Assembly: GCA_030647855.1 (NCBI GenBank)
Contig: JAUSIJ010000058.1
Coordinates: forward strand, 1 to 16,195
Source of the DNA: a bacterium
GTDB taxonomy: Bacteria; Patescibacteriota; Minisyncoccia; Phycocordibacterales; JAUSIJ01
DNA length: 16,195 bases
Direction: 5' to 3'
Part shown: positions 6,003 through 11,291 of the stretch, one piece after another
Position numbering within the stretch: position 1 is the first letter of the stretch
Layout: the number at the start of each line of letters is the position of its first letter
Program-made: the position numbers and the translations under genes
Notes under the pieces: generated by a model
The model's database searches: none
What the model saw: the letters and a program-made list of their open reading frames with translations, nothing else
Told to the model about the DNA's origin: nothing

Positions 6003-6119
6003 TGGAATTGGGCAGCGTCCTGTACTGTTACGCTCGCTTCGGTAGAGTTTTCTAACGCGTAGTCCACGGCAAGGTAACCCTCTCGACTTCGCTCGAGGCA
6101 GGCAATCCTTGCCTTTTTT
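6003..6119 (+). ncRNA. array unit U7, terminator loop enlarged by a 28-nt insert
   Basis: The promoter is TTGCCT (5968-5973) -N17- TAATTT (5991-5996). The internal stem is AGCGT 6014-6018 with ACGCT 6030-6034. Terminal arms GGCAAGG 6068-6074 and CCTTGCC 6107-6113 flank a loop holding a second hairpin (CTCGA...TCGAG), identical over 28 nt to that of U16. Confidence 0.6.
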
Positions 6120-6143
6120 ATATAAAGATTATATTTTATTCTT

Positions 6144-6230
6144 CTGGAGCAGGGTAGAGCGGAGCACCGTAATCTGCGCATGTGTACTGTTCCGTATACG
6201 GCAAGGTTACCCATACCTTGCCATTTTTTT
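6144..6230 (+). ncRNA. array unit U8
   Basis: The promoter is TTGCCT (6109-6114) -N17- TATTTT (6132-6137). Nested internal stem GCAG/CTGC (6149-6152, 6174-6177) with CGG/CCG inside. The terminal hairpin is 6200-6222, then T7. Confidence 0.55.
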
Positions 6231-6252
6231 AGATGGATGATAGCCTGCGTAT

Positions 6253-6353
6253 CGATAATGTAGCGTAGAGTAAGCTACTGTCCGGTCGTGTTCTCTGCCC
6301 CACGCTGCGGTCGCGCATACTTTACGGCAAGGTAACCACTCCTTGCCTTTTTT
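6253..6353 (+). ncRNA. array unit U9
   Basis: The -35 TTGCCA (6218-6223) is good but the -10 TAGCCT (6241-6246) is weak. The internal stem is GTAGC 6260-6264 with GCTAC 6274-6278. The terminal hairpin is 6326-6347, then T6. Confidence 0.5.
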
Positions 6354-6379
6354 ATGTCTTACCCACAATATTATTCACA

Positions 6380-6473
6380 TAGCGTTAAGTGCTGTGCGGT
6401 TCTGTATTGTGAAGCTTAGCGCAGCATGATCGCCTCTCGTATAGGGCAAGATCTTGTGATCTTGCCATTTTTT
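6380..6473 (+). ncRNA. array unit U10, immediately before the helicase gene
   Basis: The -35 TTGCCT (6343-6348) has a less regular spacing (CAATAT at N17 or TATTAT at N20). The internal stem GCGTTAAG 6382-6389 with CTTAGCGC 6415-6422 is 8 bp with one G-U. The terminal hairpin is 6445-6466 (GGCAAGAT/ATCTTGCC), then T6. Confidence 0.55.
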
Positions 6474-6489
6474 ATGGTTGTGGTAATTT
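6462..6489 (+). promoter_or_regulatory. helicase promoter built on the U10 terminator
   Basis: TTGCCA (6462-6467), the 3' arm of the U10 terminator, -N16- TAATTT (6484-6489). The T-run lies in the spacer. The protein gene therefore uses the same promoter layout as the RNA units. Confidence 0.6.
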
Positions 6490-6494
6490 AGCGC

Positions 6495-6560
6495 CAGATG
6501 TTTTTTGAAAAGTCCAAGCAATTTCTGCCTATGCAGGCAGGGCTCGGACGGTAACATCTG
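6495..6560 (+). promoter_or_regulatory. structured 5' leader of the helicase gene
   Basis: Three nested stems: CAGATGTT/AACATCTG (6495-6502, 6553-6560), GTCC/GGAC (6512-6515, 6546-6549) and CTGCCT-atgc-AGGCAG (6525-6540). The layout resembles the bulged stem of array units. The Shine-Dalgarno AAGGAGG follows at 6571-6577, outside the structure. Confidence 0.6.
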
Positions 6561-6582
6561 TACCATCTATAAGGAGGTCGCC

Positions 6583-8442
6583 ATGAGCGACACGCAAAGG
6601 ATTAGTTTACCGGTTCTTTTGAACAACTTCCCGAGTACTGCGGTATATCGGGATCCTCGGCGGGTGCAAACCGACATGCTCGAGTTTGTTGCCAAGCACG
6701 GCTCCTCTCTCATCGAGGCGCCCACAGGCAGCGGCAAAACCGCGGTGGAATATGCCATCGCCCACGCCGCCAAAAACAAGTTCGGAACGACCTTTATCAT
6801 CACCCCGAACAAGACGATTCTCGACCAGATCAGGACGGAATTTCCGGACCTCTGGTACGCGCTCGGCCGTAATGAGCATCCCTGTCTCTACTATGTGGAG
6901 AATAAGAAGACGCTCACGCCTATTACCGTTGAGGGACTGCGTCTCGATCCGGAAAACCCGCGAGCCGACGAGATTCCATGTTCGTTCCTCACTGACTGTC
7001 CGCATCGTGTGTATCAAGACACCGGTAAAACTCACGAGGAAGGTGCCTACCGGTGTCCTTACCTCGAACAGAAGTGGGAAGCCAAGCAGAGGGGAGTCGT
7101 CGTAGCGACGATGTCCTTCTATCTCTTCACTCATCTGTTTACTCAGGAGTTTGATACGGAAGCGGTCGTCATTGACGAAGCGCACCGTATCGCAGACGTG
7201 ATCAGGAACGCCCTCTCGTACGAAATCACCGACTATCATCTCAAGCGCTCAGCCGAGCTCTTGAAAGATGTAGCACCGGCTGAAGCAAAGGTTTTCAGGC
7301 GGTTTGTGGCGGCAATGATCAAGATCGCCAAGACCAAACGGCCAGGCGAAACTACGATTCTTGACCGCAAGGAAATCGAGCGACTTCTCGACATCATCTC
7401 TGATGTCGACAGCAAGGGGCTTGCAGCGGCGATCAAGAGAGCGGTCGAGGCAGGGCAGATTAATCCCCGCAAGGATCGCGTGGAACTGCGTAAGCTCGAG
7501 GTGCTCGTGCGCGATATCAGGCGCTACATCAAGTCCTTTGAGTACTCGATGCCTATTGGTGAGCCGGGAGAGCGGGGCTTTCGCAATGCGCTCAATTACA
7601 CGTGCGCTTACCACAAGGTCGAAAAGGGCGAACGCGACAAAGTCGAGCACAAACTCGTGATCAAGTGCTACTACGTCGTGCCGATTGTGCGCAAGATTTT
7701 GCCATCATTTCGGGTGTCGCTCTCTGCAACGATCGGCGATCCGGAAGTGTTCGGATATGAAAGCGGTATCAAGGACCCGTTTCTCTCTCTCGGTTCAAAT
7801 TTCCCGGCAGAGAACGCGCGGATCTACATGCCGCAGGATACGCCGAATCTTGCTCTCAATAACCGCTCTCGCCGCGATCTGCCGCAATCCTTGCGGAAGA
7901 TGGCTCGGGCGGCCAAGAGGTTCAGCAACAAAGGGATTCGTTCTCTTGTTGTCACCATCTCGAATGATGAACGGGAGCGGTTCCTTATCATGGCAGAAGA
8001 AGAGAAGCTCGATGCGATGAGCTACGGCAACGGAGTGACTGCCAAAGAGGCGGCGCTTCGTTTCCGGGACGGCGAGGGGAAAGTCCTCGTCGGTACGGCG
8101 GCGAACTACTCCGAAGGAGTAGACTTGCCGAAGCAAATGGCGCCGGTAATCTTTTTTCTGCGGCCGGGATATCCCAACCCCCGCGATCCCATGACGCAGT
8201 TTGAGGAGCAGCGCTTTGGCGGAGCCCGCTGGGCGCTCTGGAACTGGCGGGTGATGCAGCAGGCGCTGCAGGTACGCGGTCGCAATGTCCGCAGCCGATC
8301 CGATATCGGCGTAACGTTCTTTATAAGCCAGCAGTTTCGGCGAGTGCTCTTTGCGGCGCTTCCCGAATGGCTTCAGAAATCCTATCGAGGTGAAATAACC
8401 TTCGATGAAGCGGTTAAGGATGCCGAGAGGCTGCTTGGATAG
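6583..8442 (+). CDS. XPD/DinG-family superfamily 2 DNA helicase with Fe-S cluster motif
   Basis: A 619-aa helicase of the Rad3/XPD/DinG family, ATP-driven 5'-3' enzymes that unwind DNA or displace R-loops. Residues seen: Walker A EAPTGSGKT (45-53), motif Ia FIITPNKTILDQI, DEAH box VVIDEAHRIADV (198-201), SLSATIGDPEVFG (motif III region), SEGVDLP (motif V) and QALQVRGRNVRSRSDIG (motif VI, arginine finger). Four cysteines between motifs Ia and II (C101, C133, C139, C158) match a 4Fe-4S ligand set. The start at 6583 follows AAGGAGG; an upstream extension would run through the structured leader. It is shorter than E. coli DinG (about 716 aa) and lacks an exonuclease domain. Its promoter overlaps an array terminator, and more units follow it. 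CasDinG of type IV-A CRISPR is a relative by family; a generic DinG is the alternative. Confidence 0.88.
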   Translation: MSDTQRISLPVLLNNFPSTAVYRDPRRVQTDMLEFVAKHGSSLIEAPTGSGKTAVEYAIAHAAKNKFGTTFIITPNKTILDQIRTEFPDLWYALGRNEHPCLYYVENKKTLTPITVEGLRLDPENPRADEIPCSFLTDCPHRVYQDTGKTHEEGAYRCPYLEQKWEAKQRGVVVATMSFYLFTHLFTQEFDTEAVVIDEAHRIADVIRNALSYEITDYHLKRSAELLKDVAPAEAKVFRRFVAAMIKIAKTKRPGETTILDRKEIERLLDIISDVDSKGLAAAIKRAVEAGQINPRKDRVELRKLEVLVRDIRRYIKSFEYSMPIGEPGERGFRNALNYTCAYHKVEKGERDKVEHKLVIKCYYVVPIVRKILPSFRVSLSATIGDPEVFGYESGIKDPFLSLGSNFPAENARIYMPQDTPNLALNNRSRRDLPQSLRKMARAAKRFSNKGIRSLVVTISNDERERFLIMAEEEKLDAMSYGNGVTAKEAALRFRDGEGKVLVGTAANYSEGVDLPKQMAPVIFFLRPGYPNPRDPMTQFEEQRFGGARWALWNWRVMQQALQVRGRNVRSRSDIGVTFFISQQFRRVLFAALPEWLQKSYRGEITFDEAVKDAERLLG

Positions 8443-8456
8443 TCGTGAGTGATTTC

Positions 8457-8544
8457 AGGAGCACTTAAGTGGTTTCCACTTAACATTGCTACCGCGCATT
8501 CCCGCACAGGCGCAGGTCAGTCACCGATTGACTTGCGCTTTTTT
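8457..8544 (+). terminator. 3' end of the helicase transcript (unit U11-like)
   Basis: A perfect stem TTAAGTGG-ttt-CCACTTAA (8465-8483) is followed by the terminator GCGCA.GTCA...TGAC.TGCGC (8510-8538) and T6. This repeats the two-hairpin layout of array units but has a different terminal stem. Confidence 0.7.
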
Positions 8545-8574
8545 ATTTGTTATTTTGTTTTCTAAATTAGACAC

Positions 8575-8658
8575 CGGTATGCTTTACTCCCGCCAGCTTC
8601 AGTGCGGCACGGCGTCGTTATGTGTAGGGCAAGGTTATCCATACCTTGCCATTTTTTT
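8575..8658 (+). ncRNA. array unit U12
   Basis: A possible -10 TAAATT (8563-8568) lies in a T-rich stretch without a clear -35. Nested stem CGCC/GGCG (8591-8594, 8611-8614) with GTGC-g-GCAC inside. The terminal hairpin is 8628-8650, then T7. Confidence 0.5.
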
Positions 8659-8677
8659 ACAATAATTTAAGATTTGC

Positions 8678-8779
8678 CAGTGCTGTGTTCGAGAGTCTTG
8701 TATTTTAAAGTATCGCACAACAGCGAAAACTCCTGCGGACTAGCACTACAGGGCAAGAGATAACTCTCTTGCCATTTTT
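8678..8779 (+). ncRNA. array unit U13
   Basis: The promoter is TTGCCA (8646-8651) -N16- TAAGAT (8668-8673). The outer stem is AGTGCT 8679-8684 with AGCACT 8742-8747. The terminal hairpin GGCAAGAGA/TCTCTTGCC (8752-8773) has a 9-bp perfect stem, then T5. Confidence 0.6.
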
Positions 8780-8802
8780 ATTGATTAACTTATGCTTGGC
8801 AG

Positions 8803-8899
8803 CATCAAGCTTCGTGGCGCAGAGTGTTTTGTCGTCTGGTACTCTGGCCTAGAGCTAAGTCCACTCCACGGCAAGGTATCCAACCCTTGCCATTTTTTT
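8803..8899 (+). ncRNA. array unit U14
   Basis: The promoter is TTGCCA (8769-8774) -N16- TATGCT (8791-8796). The internal stem CAGAGT 8820-8825 with ACTCTG 8841-8846 is extended by GG/CC across a bulge. The terminal hairpin is 8870-8891, then T7. Confidence 0.6.
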
Positions 8900-8921
8900 A
8901 ACGTCCGTATTTAATAAGTCC

Positions 8922-9017
8922 GTCAGTCTTAGCCCGCAGTTATGCGGTGTAAGGACTAGTTATCTCCCGTACGGTTCACTATCGCACAGGGCAAGACTCC
9001 GATGTCTTGCCATTTTT
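8922..9017 (+). ncRNA. array unit U15
   Basis: The promoter is TTGCCA (8887-8892) -N17- TTTAAT (8910-8915). Nested stem AGTC.TTA/TAA.GACT (8925-8931, 8950-8957) with CCGCA-gtta-TGCGG (8934-8947) inside. The terminal hairpin is 8990-9011, then T5. Confidence 0.65.
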
Positions 9018-9040
9018 ATTGTTTCCAGTAGTATCTCTTT

Positions 9041-9158
9041 GTTCTGTTCTGCAACGCAGGGTACTTTGGTGTCGGCTCTAGCGCGGTCATGTAAAGTTCG
9101 GTGCACGGCAAGGTAGCCCTCTCGACTTCGCTCGAGGCAGGCAACCCTTGCCTTTTTT
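9041..9158 (+). ncRNA. array unit U16, terminator loop enlarged by the same 28-nt insert as U7
   Basis: The promoter is TTGCCA (9007-9012) -N16- TAGTAT (9029-9034). A small stem CTGC-aac-GCAG sits at 9049-9059. Terminal arms GGCAAGG 9107-9113 and CCTTGCC 9146-9152 flank the inserted CTCGA...TCGAG hairpin, then T6. Confidence 0.6.
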
Positions 9159-9181
9159 AAATTGCGATGTAAATTAATTTA

Positions 9182-9266
9182 ATCGCACTAACCTTCGCCG
9201 CTGTTACCCTAGGCGATGTTCGTTAGTCCAATGTTCAGGGCAAGACATGCATGTCTTGCCGTTTTT
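9182..9266 (+). ncRNA. array unit U17, last plus-strand unit
   Basis: The promoter is TTGCCT (9148-9153) -N16- TAAATT (9170-9175). Nested stem ACTAAC/GTTAGT (9187-9192, 9222-9227) with TCGCC/GGCGA (9195-9199, 9212-9216) inside. The terminal hairpin is a perfect 10-bp GGCAAGACAT/ATGTCTTGCC (9239-9260), then T5. Confidence 0.65.
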
Positions 9267-9282
9267 ATTAAAAAAGTTTACT

Positions 9283-9319
9283 AAAAAGGGCGCCGAGGTG
9301 TGGGTGTAACCTCGGCGCC
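9283..9319 (-). terminator. strong minus-strand terminator facing the end of the array
   Basis: GGCGCCGAGGT (9289-9299) pairs perfectly with ACCTCGGCGCC (9309-9319) and T5 follows on the minus strand. It would stop minus-strand transcription before it enters the array. The stretch 9320-9437 upstream of it on that strand shows no gene that I can support. Confidence 0.6.
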
Positions 9320-9437
9320 AAGGAAGGAGGGGAAGGCGATTTGAAGAACGTACAAAACTAACATAACCTATCAGAATTAAGATTTTATGAGGATCTGTGA
9401 ATAATCCTGCATGCTCGAAAGTGCTAGATCTGCATAT

Positions 9438-9546
9438 AAAAAAAGCGCCGTGTGGGAATGGGGTTGACCACGGCGCTGGGCTAACGGGCGCGCTCGCTCC
9501 GGGGTTTTATCACCACCTTTCATTGTTTGTGCGAGCGCATCAGACT
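9438..9546 (-). ncRNA. candidate small RNA with promoter and terminator
   Basis: On the minus strand a TATACT box (9553-9558) is followed by paired GCGCTCGC/GCGAGCGC (9490-9497, 9531-9538) and a terminator AGCGCCGTG/CACGGCGCT (9444-9452, 9469-9477) with T7. No convincing open frame with a ribosome site lies within it. Promoter, internal stem and terminal hairpin repeat the array-unit layout, but stem sequences differ and the -35 is poor. Confidence 0.35.
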
Positions 9547-9575
9547 ATCCATAGTATACACCATGCCCTTCATAA

Positions 9576-9710
9576 ACCCGCACACTGAGTTTGGTCAGGT
9601 TGCAGCAATTACACGAAAATATTTATAGTGGATTGTCTTTCCATCATTTCATTTAGGTAATTTAAAATTGGTTAAGCAACTGATTGCATGACCAAACTTA
9701 GTGTGCGGGT
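9576..9710. repeat. 135-bp element bounded by 22-bp inverted repeats
   Basis: The arms 9576-9597 and 9689-9710 match as inverted repeats at 21 of 22 positions (ACCCGCACACT...TTTGGTCA). The 91-bp AT-rich interior has no reading frame; a small GTTGC/GCAAC pair lies inside it. It could be a miniature mobile element or a large hairpin. No target-site duplication is seen. Confidence 0.55.
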
Positions 9711-9744
9711 AAAAAAATTCCGCTTGGCCAGCCAAACGGAATTT
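9711..9744 (-). terminator. terminator of the two-helix membrane protein gene
   Basis: AAATTCCGCTTGG (9715-9727) pairs with CCAAACGGAATTT (9732-9744), one wobble, with T7 on the minus strand. Confidence 0.8.
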
Positions 9745-9765
9745 CTCGTGTTTGTTGTAGACTTG

Positions 9766-9966
9766 TCAGTTCTCGGTGGCGGGCGCCGTCTTGTCGAGGA
9801 AAATGCTCGCGAGTGCTGCGATGATACCTCCGCCCCAGAAGCAGGCGAGAGAGATAAGGATCGCGAGGTTACGGCTGACTACCGCAAGCAGCGTTGCGGC
9901 TAGGATACCGAAAGAAAACAGAGCGAGTCCGGCAAACACGATCAAACGGTAGACCAATTCTCGCAT
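9766..9966 (-). CDS. small two-helix membrane protein, 66 aa
   Basis: A 66-aa protein with two hydrophobic segments: LIVFAGLALFSFGILAATLL (about residues 8-27) and LAILISLACFWGGGIIAALA (about 34-53). A short polar tail DKTAPATEN follows. The start at 9966 is selected by GGAGG five bases upstream; longer in-frame starts lie on or before that ribosome site. It has a perfect consensus promoter and its own terminator, so it is a strongly expressed single gene. Small two-helix membrane proteins include holins, toxins and stress peptides, but no family motif is seen here and I assign no function. It lies at the right edge of the accessory island. Confidence 0.65.
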   Translation of the reverse strand: MRELVYRLIVFAGLALFSFGILAATLLAVVSRNLAILISLACFWGGGIIAALASIFLDKTAPATEN

Positions 9967-9992
9967 AAGAACCTCCATTTGTTCCGGTGTCA

Positions 9993-10021
9993 ATTATATC
10001 ACCGAACCTATACTATGTCAA
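9993..10021 (-). promoter_or_regulatory. perfect sigma-70 type promoter
   Basis: TTGACA (10016-10021), 17-nt spacer, TATAAT (9993-9998), minus strand. The leader is about 20-26 nt and carries GGAGG. Confidence 0.88.
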
Positions 10022-10086
10022 GTGATTAAGCACCAAGTACCAAGGAATCCCCAAGTTAAGGTATTTTTCATATAATAAGTATGTAG

Positions 10087-10092
10087 TATAAT
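10087..10092 (+). promoter_or_regulatory. -10 box of the DUF5671 gene
   Basis: TATAAT at 10087-10092 with TTTTCA at a 16-nt spacing; a second TATAAT lies at 10071-10076. The leader to the ATG would be about 20 nt and has no clear Shine-Dalgarno. Confidence 0.5.
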
Positions 10093-10118
10093 CAAGCTCA
10101 TCTAATGGAACACATATT

Positions 10119-11042
10119 ATGAGAACAACACCCAAAGATTTTTTTCTTCATCTAGGCGTTATCATAACGCTCTATGTCTCGATTATTAGCTTTCTGACGC
10201 TTATATTTCGGGTCGTTGATTATGCCTTTCCCCCTGCCTTCGAGCGTTATTTTGCAACCTCAGCCATAAGCTGGCCGGTGGCGTCGCTTATCATAATTTT
10301 CCCCATTTACCTCATTCTTTCCTGGATCCTTAACCGAGATTATGTCGCAAATCCCGAGAAGCGTGATCTCGGCATCCGCCGATGGTTGCTCTACATCACC
10401 CTCTTCATCGCTGGCATAGCGATCGTAACGGATCTCATTGTCCTCCTTTACTACTTCCTCGACGGCCGATTAATTACGGCGGGCTTTATTCTTAAAGTGC
10501 TCGCTGTCTTTGTGGTCGCAGGCGGCGTTTTCAGCTACTACATTCTTGACCTTCGGGAGCGAACTAACAGGGGCGTAAACAAACTCTTCGCCGTGATTGC
10601 CGCGCTTCTCGCTATCGGATCGATTGTGGCAGGCTTTGCCGTCATCGGATCACCACAGACCCAGAGGCAACTGCGTTACGACCAGCAAAAAGTTCAAGAC
10701 CTTCAGATGATCCAAGGACAGGTATTAGAATACTGGAATAGGACGGATAAACTCCCAGAGACACTCGCCGAAGTTGATGATATTCTTGCCGGTTTCAATA
10801 TTCCGGAAGATCCACAAAGTCAGCCATACGAGTATCGAAAAATTGCAAATCTTAACTTTGAATTATGCGCAACTTTTAACCTTCCAAGCAATGAAGGGAA
10901 GAACAAGAGGGCGATACCGGAGCCGATCTATGGTCCCTACGGCCTTGTTGATGAAGACTGGAAGCATAGCGATGGACGAAGTTGTTTCGAACGGACGATT
11001 AGGCCGGAACTCTTTCCGGACAAACCTCAAAAAGCACAATAA
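10119..11042 (+). CDS. DUF5671-type membrane protein with periplasmic pseudopilin-like tail
   Basis: A 307-aa protein. The first half has about five transmembrane segments (near residues 11-31, 50-68, 88-113, 120-143 and 155-176). Its start FFLHLGVIITLYVSIISFLT and the following RVVDYAFPP match the DUF5671 proteins common in Parcubacteria. The last 120 residues are soluble; LRYDQQKVQDLQMIQGQVLE followed by YWNRTDKLPETLAEV resembles the amphipathic helix and small-peptide region of type IV pilin-like proteins. Two cysteines (CATFNL, RSCFERT) could form a disulphide outside the cell. Function is not known; an envelope role is likely from topology. The gene stands alone between a divergent small gene and leuS. 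Confidence 0.75.
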   Translation: MRTTPKDFFLHLGVIITLYVSIISFLTLIFRVVDYAFPPAFERYFATSAISWPVASLIIIFPIYLILSWILNRDYVANPEKRDLGIRRWLLYITLFIAGIAIVTDLIVLLYYFLDGRLITAGFILKVLAVFVVAGGVFSYYILDLRERTNRGVNKLFAVIAALLAIGSIVAGFAVIGSPQTQRQLRYDQQKVQDLQMIQGQVLEYWNRTDKLPETLAEVDDILAGFNIPEDPQSQPYEYRKIANLNFELCATFNLPSNEGKNKRAIPEPIYGPYGLVDEDWKHSDGRSCFERTIRPELFPDKPQKAQ

Positions 11043-11051
11043 AGGGCGCTC

Positions 11052-11145
11052 GGACTTTACTCTGGAAAAGCACGGATATCCGCCTCAGGCGGATTCCTCC
11101 AGCTCGCGCTGTCGCGCTCGCTAGTCTTTTCCAGGGACAAAGTCC
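11052..11145. repeat. stem-swapped hairpin repeat A
   Basis: Ends GGACTTT/AAAGTCC enclose a stem CTGGAAAAG/CTTTTCCAG (11062-11070, 11126-11134) and an inner hairpin ATCCGCC-tca-GGCGGAT. Between the stems lies a conserved GC-rich stretch (CTCGCGCTGTCGCGCTCGCT). Repeat B has the same frame but unrelated stem sequence. Confidence 0.7.
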
Positions 11146-11171
11146 TCGCTTTTGCATAGAGGTCGCAGGGC

Positions 11172-11240
11172 CTTCAGAAACGACACCCTCGCTTCTGTAG
11201 AAAAAAGTGCAGTACTAACTCCGCGATGTTTTCTGAAAGA
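11172..11240. repeat. weak hairpin D upstream of leuS
   Basis: CTTCAGAAA (11172-11180) and TTTCTGAAAG (near 11230-11239) pair with one bulge. It is followed by ATACCCGAGT, which also follows repeat C. Relationship to the other repeats is uncertain. Confidence 0.35.
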
Positions 11241-11291
11241 ATACCCGAGTGATATTTTACAAACTTAGATTTTCGTAGTACTCTTTTGAGT

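Noticed and set aside
6607..7239. A 210-aa minus-strand open frame inside the helicase gene
   Set aside because: It is a shadow of the helicase coding frame, whose motifs are unambiguous.
5891..9266. A tRNA gene cluster
   Set aside because: Unit size is suitable, but no unit has the T-loop GGTTCGAATCC-type signature, an anticodon arm of the right spacing or a CCA-compatible acceptor stem.
2820..9320. A conventional CRISPR array
   Set aside because: The recurring hairpins are only about 22-28 nt, diverge in sequence and end in T-runs. The intervening segments are 60-95 nt, self-structured and often carry promoters. No Cas1, Cas2 or Cas6 gene is present.
2820..9320. An integron cassette array with attC sites
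   Set aside because: The hairpins lack the GTTRRRY/RYYYAAC core sites, no integrase gene is present, and cassettes would carry open frames, whereas these units do not.
9397..9588. A 63-aa plus-strand open frame
   Set aside because: It crosses a strong minus-strand terminator and the small-RNA candidate, and lacks a ribosome site.
9688..9903. A 71-aa plus-strand open frame
   Set aside because: It begins in the inverted-repeat arm and runs antisense to the two-helix membrane protein, which has a consensus promoter and ribosome site.
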